DNA from: Nitrococcus mobilis
Lineage (GTDB): Bacteria > Pseudomonadota > Gammaproteobacteria > Nitrococcales > Nitrococcaceae
Direction of reading: 5' to 3'
Assembly: GCA_024102725.1 (NCBI GenBank)
Contig: JAGFJL010000138.1
Span: 1 to 45,388, forward strand
Length of the DNA: 45,388 nucleotides
Part shown: positions 8,854-17,697 of the stretch, in pieces
Position numbering within the stretch: position 1 is the first letter of the stretch
Layout: the number at the start of each line of letters is the position of its first letter
Program-made: the position numbers and the translations under genes
Notes under the pieces: model-generated
Told to the model about the DNA's origin: nothing
The model's database searches: none
The model's input: only the letters and a program-made list of their open reading frames with translations

Positions 8854-9458
8854 GGTCCACCTCCGCGACGTTGCAGCATGGCTTTAATGTGTCATTACAC
8901 ACCACCGTCGAGCCTTGATCTACGTCAAGCGGCTAAAGAGGCATCCAGAAGGCAGTGCGTCTTGCACACAAGCCGAGAATCCGCTTCGCTGCGCGGCCTG
9001 CAACCGCCGCGATTCGCCGAATGGTTCGAGGCATTCGCAAAAAGGTGATTCCCTTTCAGCAAGTGAGTCTGGCGGCCGGCGTAACCATCGTGGGCCGGGC
9101 CGGCTGGTCGAGCGCTTCGGCGCGCAGCGGGGCTATCTCCACTTCTGTGCTCTGGGCAGCGACCTCCTGACAAAGAGCCTCGTCCATACGGCCTCGAAGT
9201 GTTAACGTCTGTGTATCGATGCCCGACCACCTAATCGTCATCGGGCGCTCGGCGGTCACTACGCGCACTTGTGCTCGCTCCAGACGCAGGAGGACTATCG
9301 CTGAGCGCCATAAGTTCTTGACCCCAGACCATGTGAAGTATTGGCGCGCCGTTGCCAGCATTTTTTGCCGTAACCAGGTGAGCGAACACGCTGGCGATGC
9401 TTCGCCAAGGTGCTGCATTCGCCGCCCCGACAAATGATCCGCACACCTCGGGTTCACC
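8854..9458. other. Intergenic region between Rieske operon and lldD-like gene
   Basis: This 605-bp stretch between divergent genes contains the FNR-like site at 8915-8928. The minus-strand frame at 9056-9502 (148 codons) runs into the next gene and shows no recognisable domain. I see no other gene here. Confidence 0.5.
8915..8928. promoter_or_regulatory. FNR/Dnr-type binding site
   Basis: TTGATCTACGTCAA matches the FNR/ANR/DNR consensus TTGAT-N4-ATCAA at 9 of 10 specified bases. It lies 62 bp upstream of the Rieske start on the minus strand, a distance compatible with activation from about -41. Confidence 0.7.
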
Positions 9459-10613
9459 ATGCCAACCATTACCTGCATCGACGATTTGCGGCGCTTGGCC
9501 AAGCGCCGCGTGCCCAGAATGTTCTACGATTATGCCGATTCCGGTTCATGGACAGAGAGCACCTATCGGGCCAACCAGGACGATTTCGCAGCACTCAAAT
9601 TGCGCCAACGCGTCATGGTGGACATATCGCAGCGCAGCTTGCGCAGCACCCTACTCGGCCGGTCATGCCGCATGCCGGTTGCGTTGGCGCCGATCGGGTT
9701 GGCTGGCATGCAGTATCCGGACGGCGAGATTCATGCGGCTCGGGCCGCGGAAACGTTCGGGGTTCCTTTCACCCTATCGACGATGAGCATCTGCTCCATC
9801 GAAGACGTCGCGGCAAACACGACTCAGCCGTTCTGGTTCCAGCTCTACATGATGCGCGATCGGGACTACATCGCGCGGCTGATCGAGCGCGCCGGCGCGG
9901 CGCGCTGCTCCGCGTTGGTACTGACCGCCGATTTGCAGGTTCTCGGCCAGCGTCATAAAGACGTGCGCAACGGCTTGACCGTCCCGCCGCGCCTCACGCT
10001 CGAGAACATGATCAATTTGGCGACCAAATGGCGCTGGTGCTTGGGCATGCTGCGCACCCGCCGGCACACGTTCCGCAACATCGCCGGACACGTCAAGGAG
10101 GCGGTGAATCTCGGTTCGCTCTCTGCTTGGACCGCTGCACAGTTCGACCCGAGCCTGAGCTGGGACGACGTTGCCTGGATTAAAGCGCGTTGGGGCGGCA
10201 AGCTGATCATCAAGGGCATCATGGACCCCGAGGATGCCGGCGCCGCCATCGACGCCGGCGCCGATGCGATCATCGTCTCCAACCACGGCGGTCGTCAGCT
10301 GGACGGCGCACCGTCGTCGATTCGCGCACTGCCGGCGATCGTCGCGGCGGTCGGCCACCGCACGGAAGTGTATATGGACGGCGGTATTCGCAGCGGTCAG
10401 GACGTACTCAAGGCCATCGCCCTGGGCGCCAAGGCGGTGTTCACCGGCCGAGCCTTTCTCTATGGCCTGGGCGCGATGGGCGAAAAAGGTGTAACCACCT
10501 GCCTCGATATCATCCATCGTGAGCTGGATATCACCATGGCACTCTGTGGATTGCGCAGCATCCGAGAGGTGGACGAAAAGATCCTATGGCAGGACCGTCA
10601 TGGCGGTCCATGA
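9459..10613 (+). CDS. lldD: FMN-dependent alpha-hydroxy-acid dehydrogenase (L-lactate dehydrogenase type)
   Basis: The 384-aa protein is a full-length member of the FMN-dependent 2-hydroxyacid oxidase/dehydrogenase family, which oxidises L-lactate or similar acids to 2-oxo acids. Visible marks are YDYADSGSW near the N-terminus, the FMN region LAPIGLAGM (about 77-85), FQLY (about 127-130), KLIIKGI with the conserved Lys (about 247-253), and the active-site motif SNHGGRQLDGAPSS (about 274-287) with the catalytic His and substrate Arg. YMDGGIRSGQDV and GAKAVFTGR complete the FMN phosphate site. The closest type is LldD, coupled to the respiratory chain, but mandelate or glycolate use cannot be excluded. 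cioAB lies just downstream, convergent. Confidence 0.88.
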   Translation: MPTITCIDDLRRLAKRRVPRMFYDYADSGSWTESTYRANQDDFAALKLRQRVMVDISQRSLRSTLLGRSCRMPVALAPIGLAGMQYPDGEIHAARAAETFGVPFTLSTMSICSIEDVAANTTQPFWFQLYMMRDRDYIARLIERAGAARCSALVLTADLQVLGQRHKDVRNGLTVPPRLTLENMINLATKWRWCLGMLRTRRHTFRNIAGHVKEAVNLGSLSAWTAAQFDPSLSWDDVAWIKARWGGKLIIKGIMDPEDAGAAIDAGADAIIVSNHGGRQLDGAPSSIRALPAIVAAVGHRTEVYMDGGIRSGQDVLKAIALGAKAVFTGRAFLYGLGAMGEKGVTTCLDIIHRELDITMALCGLRSIREVDEKILWQDRHGGP

Positions 10614-10678
10614 ATGGGAGATGCCAGCGTAGCATTTGAGCTGCTCCACCGCCGGTGCTTGCAGCAACTTGGTCTGGG

Positions 10679-11686
10679 TCAACCATATCCAGCCTCGGTG
10701 ATTTTGCCCCGGAAGACCAAGTATTGGTACCCATTGTAGACCAGCATGATAGGGAGCAACAGCCCGATGCCGGTGAGCATGAAGACCAGTGTGTAGGAAG
10801 GGGCCGCGGCCTCATAGAGGGTTACATTCGGCGGCACCATGTAGGGGAACAAACTCGCGGCCAGGCCGATTAGCGAGGCGGCGAAAATGACAATGCTCCA
10901 GACGAAGGGAGCCACCTCGTCATACCGCCGAAGGCTGCGCAGAAACATCAGGAAAGCGATCCCCGCCACGATCGGCAGAATCATCAGCCAGAACAGATCC
11001 GGGCCGAGCCACTTAGCTCTGATGTAGGGAAATCTAAGTGGCGTCCATAGCGATACGCCCATCCCGACCGCCACTGTTAGCCACCCCGTCCATAAGGCGA
11101 TTCGCCGACTCATCGCCTGTAGCGGACCCACCGTCTTGACGATGAGATAGCTCGCTCCCAAAAGCGAATATCCACTGACCACCCCGATGGCCACTAGCAG
11201 CGTAAAGGGGCCGAACCAGCTCAGGATGCCGCCCGTAAACCGGCCGTTTTCGATCGCCATGCCGCTGATGATGGCACCGAGGGCAAGACCTTGCGCCAAC
11301 GCTGCCAACAGGCTGCCGAACCCGAAGGCAAGATCCCAGAGCCGCTTACGACGGGCATTCTCACGGAACTCGAACGCCACGGCCCGGAACATGAGCCCGA
11401 AGATCATCGCCATAATCGGCACATAAAGGCCATGCAACACAGTGCCGTAGACGAGCGGGAAGGCTCCGAACAAGGCTCCGCCGAAGAGCACCAGCCAGGT
11501 CTCGTTGCCGTCCCAGATGCTGCCAAGCGTCGCCATCATGATGCCGAGTTCATGCTCATTGCGGCTGCCGAGCGTGATCATGCCGACGCCCAAATCAAAG
11601 CCGTCCAGCACCACATACAGCATCAGGATCAGGCTAAGGAGGCCGAACCAGATCTCGGCCAAAAAGGCATGTACACCCCCTGCCAT
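10679..11686 (-). CDS. cioB: Cyanide-insensitive-type quinol oxidase subunit II (CydB/CioB)
   Basis: The 335-aa multi-helix membrane protein matches CydB of the bd/CIO oxidases: an early WFGLLSLILMLYVVLDGFD helix with the conserved acidic residues, LGSIWDGNETWLV (typical CydB motif, about 57-69), and about eight or nine hydrophobic segments. With CioA it forms the quinol:oxygen oxidoreductase of the inner membrane. The true start is the ATG at 11686, one base after the cioA stop (TGATATGG), giving tight coupling. An in-frame upstream extension to 11845 would run inside cioA and is rejected. Confidence 0.93.
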   Translation of the reverse strand: MAGGVHAFLAEIWFGLLSLILMLYVVLDGFDLGVGMITLGSRNEHELGIMMATLGSIWDGNETWLVLFGGALFGAFPLVYGTVLHGLYVPIMAMIFGLMFRAVAFEFRENARRKRLWDLAFGFGSLLAALAQGLALGAIISGMAIENGRFTGGILSWFGPFTLLVAIGVVSGYSLLGASYLIVKTVGPLQAMSRRIALWTGWLTVAVGMGVSLWTPLRFPYIRAKWLGPDLFWLMILPIVAGIAFLMFLRSLRRYDEVAPFVWSIVIFAASLIGLAASLFPYMVPPNVTLYEAAAPSYTLVFMLTGIGLLLPIMLVYNGYQYLVFRGKITEAGYG

Positions 11687-11687
11687 A

Positions 11688-13121
11688 TCAAAGGGCCTCC
11701 TTCGCAGGGTGATCCCCTGCCTCGCGGACGGTTCGGGTATCCAGCAATGACCCGCCCCGCCGGGCGGGCGCCGGCATGTCCAGATCGGGTCCTCTGCGTA
11801 TGATCCGTGCGGCGAAATATAAAAAGGCCACCATGAGCAAAGCATAGATCACAACGAAAAGCACCGTGGTCGTCGCGACACTCGCCGGCGGTAGGGCGGA
11901 GGCGCCGGCGCCGGTGCGCATCACGTTGTAGATCACCCAAGGTTGTCGCCCCACTTCGCGCACTGTCCAGCCGCATTCCACCGCGACATAACCCAACGGA
12001 ATGGATACCACCCAGGCCCATAGCAGCTTCCGGTGATGCCCGACGGTATCGGCATCGAGCTTCCCGCGCCACCAGTACCAAGCGCTCCACAACATGAGCA
12101 AGAAAAACCAGAAACCGATCATGACCATGACGCGGAAAGCGTAGTAGAGCAGCGGCAGCAGCGGCGGCTGGTCCTCCGGTGCGAATTTCTTGAGACCGAT
12201 CACCTGCCCGGAGGGGCTGCGGGTAGCAAGCAGGCTCAACGCGCCGGGAACCTCCACCGACCAATCGTTTCTCTGCGCCGCCTTGTCCGGCCAGGCAATC
12301 ACCGACCAAGCGGCCGCTTGACCCTCCGGATTGGTTTCCCAATGCCCCTCCAATGCCGCTCCCTTGGCCGGCTGATGCTCGAACACCCAGCGGCCGGAGC
12401 CGTCTCCGAGATAGATTTGCAGCGGCGTCACGATGAAGGCGAGCACCAAAACCAGTTTCAGAGATTTCAGGAAAAACGCCGAGTAGCGATTTCTGAGAAT
12501 GTACCACGCGCTCAAACCACCGATGACAAAGAGACTGGTCTCCAGCGCCGCCACCCACATGTGGCTCACGCCCCAGGGCGTATTGGAATTGAAGATGGCC
12601 GCCGCGTAGCTCGTAACGAGGAAATGCCCGTCGACGAAGTGCCCGCCGGCCGGCGCCTGCATCCAGGAGTTAGCGACCATGATCCAGAACGCGGATAAAG
12701 AACCGCCGAGCGCTACCATGCAAGTAGCGAAGAAGTGGATGGCCGGTGCCACCCGCCTCCAGCCGAACAGCATGATGCCGAGGAAGCCCGCCTCCAGCAT
12801 GAATGCCATAGCGCCCTCGAAGCCCAACATGTTGCCGAAGAAATCGCCCGCCGCTTGCGAGAATGGCGCCCAGTTGGTGCCGAATTCGAACTCGAGCGGC
12901 AGGCCGGTGGCCACGCCGATACCGAAATTGAGCAAAAATAACTTGGCCCAAAAACGGGCATGGCGATAATAGTCCGCATTGCCGGTTTTGAGCCACAGCC
13001 CCTCCAGCACCACCAGCAGGATAGACAATCCGATGGTGAGCACGGGCCAGATGATGTGAAAACTCGTAGAAACTGCGAACTGGCCCCGGGACAAAGCGAT
13101 ACTAGCAGGAACCGCATGCAT
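11688..13121 (-). CDS. cioA: Cyanide-insensitive-type quinol oxidase subunit I (CydA/CioA)
   Basis: The 477-aa protein has the CydA core: the N-terminal helix with SFHIIWPVLTIG carrying a haem-ligand His, GVATGLPLEFEFGTNW, a long helix pair with MQAPAGG, and the GRQPWVIYNVMRTG motif. The periplasmic Q-loop is short, as in the CIO branch rather than E. coli CydA. It oxidises quinol and reduces oxygen without proton pumping and tolerates cyanide or sulfide. It is upstream of and coupled to cioB. A TTGAT..ATCAA pair lies about 35 bp upstream (13155-13169) but with five rather than four central bases. Confidence 0.94.
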   Translation of the reverse strand: MHAVPASIALSRGQFAVSTSFHIIWPVLTIGLSILLVVLEGLWLKTGNADYYRHARFWAKLFLLNFGIGVATGLPLEFEFGTNWAPFSQAAGDFFGNMLGFEGAMAFMLEAGFLGIMLFGWRRVAPAIHFFATCMVALGGSLSAFWIMVANSWMQAPAGGHFVDGHFLVTSYAAAIFNSNTPWGVSHMWVAALETSLFVIGGLSAWYILRNRYSAFFLKSLKLVLVLAFIVTPLQIYLGDGSGRWVFEHQPAKGAALEGHWETNPEGQAAAWSVIAWPDKAAQRNDWSVEVPGALSLLATRSPSGQVIGLKKFAPEDQPPLLPLLYYAFRVMVMIGFWFFLLMLWSAWYWWRGKLDADTVGHHRKLLWAWVVSIPLGYVAVECGWTVREVGRQPWVIYNVMRTGAGASALPPASVATTTVLFVVIYALLMVAFLYFAARIIRRGPDLDMPAPARRGGSLLDTRTVREAGDHPAKEAL

Positions 13122-13241
13122 GCGAGCAAACCTCGCTTATGGAGTTGAGCGCGGTTGATTAGCCATCAATGATGCCGCCAGGATGCATCCGGCGCGCGGC
13201 TGCGCGGCAGCCAACCGATCGGGTGAATGGCCGGCCTGGCG

Positions 13242-14039
13242 CTAGTCGGCCGTGACCTGCGCGCGCAACGCGGCGAAGCACTGCTCGGGCGACATCGAGT
13301 TGAACTCCTTGGCCACCAGTTGGACGCCTGTGATACCCCGCGAGTCGTCCGAGGCGAGCCACACCGCGGCCGGGACGATGACCTCGGGTTCGGACCACCG
13401 AGCGTGCGCCTTGATGTAGTCCGGCATCTTGTTGGGTCCGAACAGGTAAGTGTCGACCATGCCGCCGGGCGAGAGCCCGTTCACTCGCACCTGCCGCTCG
13501 GCTGTCTCGGCGGCGGCGATCCTGACCAGCACGTCCACGCAGGCCTTGCTCACCGCGTAGATACCCGCGCGCGCGCCGGCGCTGCGCCCGAGCCCCGAGC
13601 CGATGGCGATGAAACTGCCGCCGGCCGACATAACCGGCAATGCCGCCTTCATACACAGCCACACGCCGATCGCGTTGATGCGGAACAGCTGCTCGACGAC
13701 GTCGAGATCGTAAGTCTCCAGCGTGGTCATGGGCTTGTCCGTCAGCCCGGGGCGCGCGACCCCCGCATTGGCCACGAAGACGTCCAGCTGCCCGAACCGA
13801 TCGACAGTGGTGCGCACCAGCGCGTCGACCTGGACCGCATCGGTGACGTCGGTCGGCACGACCTCGGCCCGTACCGCCCCGGCCTGGCGGCAGGCGGTAG
13901 CCACGCGCTCCAGATCAGCGCGGGTGCGGGCGGCGAGCACGACTGCGGCCCCTTCGGCGGCGAACCCGGTTACCAAAACCGCACCGAGACCGCGGCTGGC
14001 GCCGGTGACGACCGCGACTTTGCCATCCAGCTTGCCCAT
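13242..14039 (-). CDS. Short-chain dehydrogenase/reductase (classical SDR)
   Basis: The 265-aa protein has the nucleotide-binding TGASRGLG (12-19), NAG at 91-93, catalytic Ser148, and YAVSK (Tyr161, Lys165). It therefore uses NAD(P)H to interconvert an alcohol and a ketone; the substrate is not readable. The start at 14039 (MGKLDGK) is chosen because the Rossmann strand begins a few residues later; the in-frame extension to 14132 has no domain character. It lies 120 bp upstream of cioA on the same strand but may be a separate unit. Confidence 0.85.
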   Translation of the reverse strand: MGKLDGKVAVVTGASRGLGAVLVTGFAAEGAAVVLAARTRADLERVATACRQAGAVRAEVVPTDVTDAVQVDALVRTTVDRFGQLDVFVANAGVARPGLTDKPMTTLETYDLDVVEQLFRINAIGVWLCMKAALPVMSAGGSFIAIGSGLGRSAGARAGIYAVSKACVDVLVRIAAAETAERQVRVNGLSPGGMVDTYLFGPNKMPDYIKAHARWSEPEVIVPAAVWLASDDSRGITGVQLVAKEFNSMSPEQCFAALRAQVTAD

Positions 14040-14518
14040 GGGCTCCCCTTGACCCGCGACGAACGACCTACGCCCTGCTAAAAGCGGTTCCCCACCCCAC
14101 CATCGACGGTGCCAGCAGTGATCTTCTCGCAATTACCCGGCAAAAGCCAAGAAGGCCGCCGTGAGAAGCTCGGAACAACGTCAATGTCGCTCTCCTCACG
14201 GCGGATAAATCCGCGGTAGAATCACTGCGTGCAGCATCGCCCTCGGCCTGGGCAACGGGCTGGGCGCCGGCTCGGTGGCTTTGCCGGGTCTGACCGCCAA
14301 GACATTGCGGCTGTTCGATCTGTTCCGGATCCTGACCGGTGTTGTACCCGCGACGCCGGCGCTGGTGCTCGGAACACCACGAAAACATCAATCCAAATGG
14401 GCGAGCGCGGTGCTCATTCGCTGCTTGAAGACAGAAATTTGGCGAGATTTGGAAGGGGAATTCGAGTTAGACTGCGCCACATTATTTTAACCCCCACCCT
14501 TCAACACAGATACCCGTC
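14040..14518. other. Intergenic region with a gene remnant
   Basis: This 479-bp stretch separates the divergent SDR and retropepsin genes. The only recognisable content is the short MFS-like remnant at 14227-14371, described separately. Promoters for both flanking genes should lie here, but I see no clear -35/-10 pair. Confidence 0.5.
14227..14371 (+). pseudogene. Possible remnant of a major facilitator superfamily transporter
   Basis: An open stretch without a start encodes IALGLGNGLGAG followed about 18 codons later by LFDLFRILTG and a hydrophobic run. MFS exporters of one common group have GLGNGLGSG, then FLGLWRLLTD and GPLLVG in the same order. The rest of the transporter is absent. This could be chance similarity in GC-rich DNA, so confidence is low. 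Confidence 0.3.
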
Positions 14519-15109
14519 ATGACCCGTATATCGCTGATCGTGACCCTTGCACTCGGCATTCTCGGTCCCCTTGCGCCGGTAAAGGCGGATGGCGGCTCGC
14601 AGTCGCGCTCGCTGCTCGGCTGGATCGAATGGGTAGTTCTCGAACCGCAGAAACTGCGCCTGAAGGCGCGGCTTGATACCGGAGCAAAAACCTCGTCGCT
14701 GCACGCCGTGGACGTGGTGGAATTCGAGCGCGACGGCGCGAAATGGGTGCGCTTCAAGTTGCCGCTTGAGGCGCACAAAGAAGACTACCAGGGCGAGCTA
14801 CCCACGCTCGTCTACGAGCGGCCGGTGCTGGACACCGTGCTGATCAAGCGTAAAAACGCGCATGTCCAACCCCGTTATGTCGTAGAGATGGCATTCTGCA
14901 TCGATGGGCGCGAACACGAAGCGGAATTTTCGCTCGCGGACCGCGGCAACTTCAATTATCCGGTGCTCCTGGGACGACGCTTTCTCGGCAGCGTGGCACT
15001 CGTCGATCCACGCGAGAACTTTTTGGCCCAGCGCAGATGCAAACATGCCTCGCTCGACGAGCTGGAGACGGAGGCGCATTCACACACAGCGGCCAGTGAC
15101 TCGCGGTGA
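14519..15109 (+). CDS. Retropepsin-like aspartic protease (putative ATP-dependent zinc protease, RimB-like family), exported
   Basis: The 196-aa protein has an N-terminal signal peptide (hydrophobic 4-20) and the pepsin-type catalytic motif LDTGAKTSS (Asp53-Thr-Gly), then strands ending in YPVLLGRRFL and DPRENFL. This is the domain often annotated as putative ATP-dependent zinc protease, but its motifs are those of a single-domain retropepsin that would act as a dimer, probably in the periplasm. Its stop overlaps the next start by 4 bp. The same three-gene set, with a transglutaminase-like 7TM protein and a RimK-like ligase, is common in gammaproteobacteria. The substrate is unknown. Confidence 0.85.
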   Translation: MTRISLIVTLALGILGPLAPVKADGGSQSRSLLGWIEWVVLEPQKLRLKARLDTGAKTSSLHAVDVVEFERDGAKWVRFKLPLEAHKEDYQGELPTLVYERPVLDTVLIKRKNAHVQPRYVVEMAFCIDGREHEAEFSLADRGNFNYPVLLGRRFLGSVALVDPRENFLAQRRCKHASLDELETEAHSHTAASDSR

Positions 15110-16647
15110 AGGACTTGCACGTGCGCCTGCTGGCGCTATCGTTGATCCTGATCGGCCTTAGCCTCGCCGCCTACAAAGCCAACGTGTTGGGGCTACCGTT
15201 GACCCCCGACACCACCGCCGAGGTGTGGACGGTGGACATGCGCGTGCAGCTACGAGCCCACGGTGGCCCGGTGCGCGTGGATATGCCGTTGCCCGATAGC
15301 GACATCGCTTTCACGCGATTACAGGAAGAGTTCATTGCAACGGCATTCAGTGCCATCATCGACGGCGATGGGGCCGAGCGCCGCGCGATCTGGACGGCGC
15401 GGCGGGCGCGTGGTAGGCAAACCCTATACTACCGTTTGCAGCTCACCAAGGGGACTACCAACCTAGCTCAGCAATTCTCGCCCGTACCCGGATATCCGGA
15501 GGTGCCGGATTACGGGGAACCGCAAGGTGCTGCGGTGCGCGGGTTGCTCGATAGCGTGCGCGCGGCCTCGGCGGACATCGAATCGTTCGCGCGGCGGCTG
15601 GTTCTGCGCTACAACCAACCGAGCGGCGACGATCGCGTGCATCTGCTGCGCGACGGCGTGACCAACGCCGAAGGGCATGTACGCAATCTAATCCAGATCC
15701 TCGCCGGCGCGCGCATCCCGGCGCGCGTAGCCTGGACCTTGGAACTGAGCAAGGGCATGCGCGCTCAACACTTGCAACCGTGGCTGCAGGTCCACAACGA
15801 GCGGCACTGGATCACCATCAACCCGGAGACCGGCGCCACCGGGCTCCCAGCCACGCGCCTGCTCTGGGGCACAGGCAAACGTCCGACGGTGCACGCCGAG
15901 GGGGCCGAAGTCGTCGAGTGGGGCTTTGCGGCCATCCGGACCCAACGGGATGTATTGGCGGTGGCCACCCAACGCGCTGCGGATGTAGGCTCGCTGCTGG
16001 TGTCATTGTCGCTGTTCTCGCTGCCGGTGCAGACGCAGAGCGTCTATCGCGTTCTTTTGCTGGTGCCCATTGGCGCGCTGATCGTGGTGCTGATGCGCAA
16101 CATCGTAGGCATGCAGACCTTCGGCACCTTCATGCCGGTACTGATCGCTATGGCCTTTCGCGAGACCCAACTGGTCGTCGGGATCACTCTATTCTGCGTA
16201 GTGGTGGCACTCGGATTGCTGGTGCGCTTCTATCTGGAGCGCCTGCGCTTGCTGCTCGTGCCTCGGCTGGCGGCGGTGCTGGTCGTCGTGGTTCTGATCA
16301 TGGCGGTGATCAGCGTGTTCAGCCACCGTCTCGGCTTCGACCGCGCGCTCTCGGTCGCGCTGTTCCCGATGGTCATTCTGGCGATGACGGTGGAGCGGAT
16401 GTCGGTGGTCTGGGAGGAAGCCGGCGCGCGCGATGCGCTGCAGAAGGGGTTCGGCAGCCTCGCTGTGGCGGTAATGGCCTATCTTGCCATGAACCAACCG
16501 CTGCTCGCCCATTTGGCCTTCGTATTTCCCGAGCTGCTGCTGGTGGTGCTGGCCGCGGCGCTGCTGCTCGGCCGCTACACCGGCTACCGCCTCACCGAGC
16601 TGTGGCGCTTCCGGACGGCACTGCGCGAGTGGGAACGACCCGGATGA
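15106..16647 (+). CDS. Inactive transglutaminase-like protein fused to seven-transmembrane domain (UUP1 type)
   Basis: The 513-aa protein has one N-terminal membrane segment (about 6-23), a periplasmic part with a transglutaminase-like fold (about 35-310) lacking an evident Cys-His-Asp triad, and then a cluster of about seven hydrophobic segments (about 315-500). This matches the inactive transglutaminase plus 7TM architecture. The annotated GTG start overlaps the retropepsin stop (GTGA); an in-frame GTG at 15121 has a better AAGGA upstream and is a real alternative. The stop overlaps the next ATG by 4 bp. Likely a membrane scaffold or sensor working with the protease and the ligase (inference). 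Confidence 0.85.
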   Translation: MKDLHVRLLALSLILIGLSLAAYKANVLGLPLTPDTTAEVWTVDMRVQLRAHGGPVRVDMPLPDSDIAFTRLQEEFIATAFSAIIDGDGAERRAIWTARRARGRQTLYYRLQLTKGTTNLAQQFSPVPGYPEVPDYGEPQGAAVRGLLDSVRAASADIESFARRLVLRYNQPSGDDRVHLLRDGVTNAEGHVRNLIQILAGARIPARVAWTLELSKGMRAQHLQPWLQVHNERHWITINPETGATGLPATRLLWGTGKRPTVHAEGAEVVEWGFAAIRTQRDVLAVATQRAADVGSLLVSLSLFSLPVQTQSVYRVLLLVPIGALIVVLMRNIVGMQTFGTFMPVLIAMAFRETQLVVGITLFCVVVALGLLVRFYLERLRLLLVPRLAAVLVVVVLIMAVISVFSHRLGFDRALSVALFPMVILAMTVERMSVVWEEAGARDALQKGFGSLAVAVMAYLAMNQPLLAHLAFVFPELLLVVLAAALLLGRYTGYRLTELWRFRTALREWERPG

Positions 16648-17588
16648 ACCCCTTCCGGCGCCTGCGCGAACTTGGCCTCATCGGCATGAACCGGCGCAAC
16701 GCGAGTTATATTCTCGAACACAATCCGCGCCGGCGTTATCCGTTGGTAGATGACAAACTGCGCACCAAACGGCTCGCCGAAGCGGCCGGAATCGCCGTGC
16801 CGAAGCTGCTTGGCGTAATTACCAGCATACGCCAACTCGACGCCCTTGATACCATGCTGGACGGACGCGAGGATTTCGTGATCAAACCAACCAAGGGCAG
16901 CGGGGGCAATGGCATCGTGGTAGTCACCAGCCGGCTCGGTGAGCGCTGGCGACGCGCCAGCGGCTTGCCGCTCAGCCGTGACGAGCTGAGCTACCATGTC
17001 TCCAACATCCTCTCCGGTATGCACAGCCTCGGCGGGCTGCCTGACCGCGTGATGGTGGAGCAGCGGGTCCGCTTCGACGCCCGCTTCGATGCGGTAAGCT
17101 ACCGCGGCGTACCCGATATCCGCACCGTCGTCTACCGCGGCGTGCCGGTAATGGCCATGATGCGCCTACCTACTCACGCCTCGGATGGCAAGGCGAACCT
17201 ACACCTCGGCGGGATCGGCGTGGGCATCGACATTGCCGACGGGCATACGACGGCCGCGATATGGCGCAATCGGCCGGTGCGTCTCCACCCCGACACCCTG
17301 AGTTCCGTAATCGGCCTGCAGGTGCCGGACTGGGATCGGCTGCTGGAGCTCGCCGCTCAATGCCAGGCGCTTTGCGGGCTGGGTTATCTGGGGGTCGATT
17401 TGGTGCTCGACCAAGACTGCGGTCCGCTGGTGCTGGAACTCAATGCCCGCCCTGGACTCAGTGTGCAGCTGGCAAACCGGGCCGGCCTCGGACCACGGCT
17501 GGATGCCGTCGATGCGCTGCGACGGATACCGCATGAGGCATGCGCACGAGCGGCAATCGGCCGTGAGATCGCAAGCGCCTGCGCATAA
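16644..17588 (+). CDS. RimK-like ATP-grasp protein (alpha-L-glutamate ligase-like)
   Basis: The 314-aa cytoplasmic protein has the ATP-grasp elements DDKLRTKRLAEAAGI (about 33-47), FVIKPTKGSGGNGIVVV (about 78-94) with the glycine-rich lid, and VLELNARPG (about 262-270) with metal ligands. It is the alpha-L-glutamate ligase-like protein of the triad with the upstream retropepsin and transglutaminase-7TM genes. By family it adds an amino acid to a carboxylate or peptide end using ATP; the acceptor is unknown. All three start and stop codons overlap, so the genes are surely expressed as a unit. Confidence 0.88.
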   Translation: MNPFRRLRELGLIGMNRRNASYILEHNPRRRYPLVDDKLRTKRLAEAAGIAVPKLLGVITSIRQLDALDTMLDGREDFVIKPTKGSGGNGIVVVTSRLGERWRRASGLPLSRDELSYHVSNILSGMHSLGGLPDRVMVEQRVRFDARFDAVSYRGVPDIRTVVYRGVPVMAMMRLPTHASDGKANLHLGGIGVGIDIADGHTTAAIWRNRPVRLHPDTLSSVIGLQVPDWDRLLELAAQCQALCGLGYLGVDLVLDQDCGPLVLELNARPGLSVQLANRAGLGPRLDAVDALRRIPHEACARAAIGREIASACA

Positions 17589-17697
17589 CCGGGCGCCGGC
17601 CTGAGCTTCTCGCTTCGATAAACTCCGAGTAGGCTGTATGCTTACCCGCGCGGCGCCGATCGGCAGCGCAGCGGCAAACGCACGAAATCCCAGGGCG

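Noticed and set aside
9056..9502. 148-codon minus-strand frame between the Rieske and lldD genes
   Set aside because: It overlaps the lldD start and has no recognisable domain; probably GC-rich shadow.
13155..13169. TTGAT-TAGCC-ATCAA upstream of cioA as an FNR box
   Set aside because: Both half sites are perfect, but the spacer is five bases rather than four, which normally prevents FNR-family binding; left as a curiosity.
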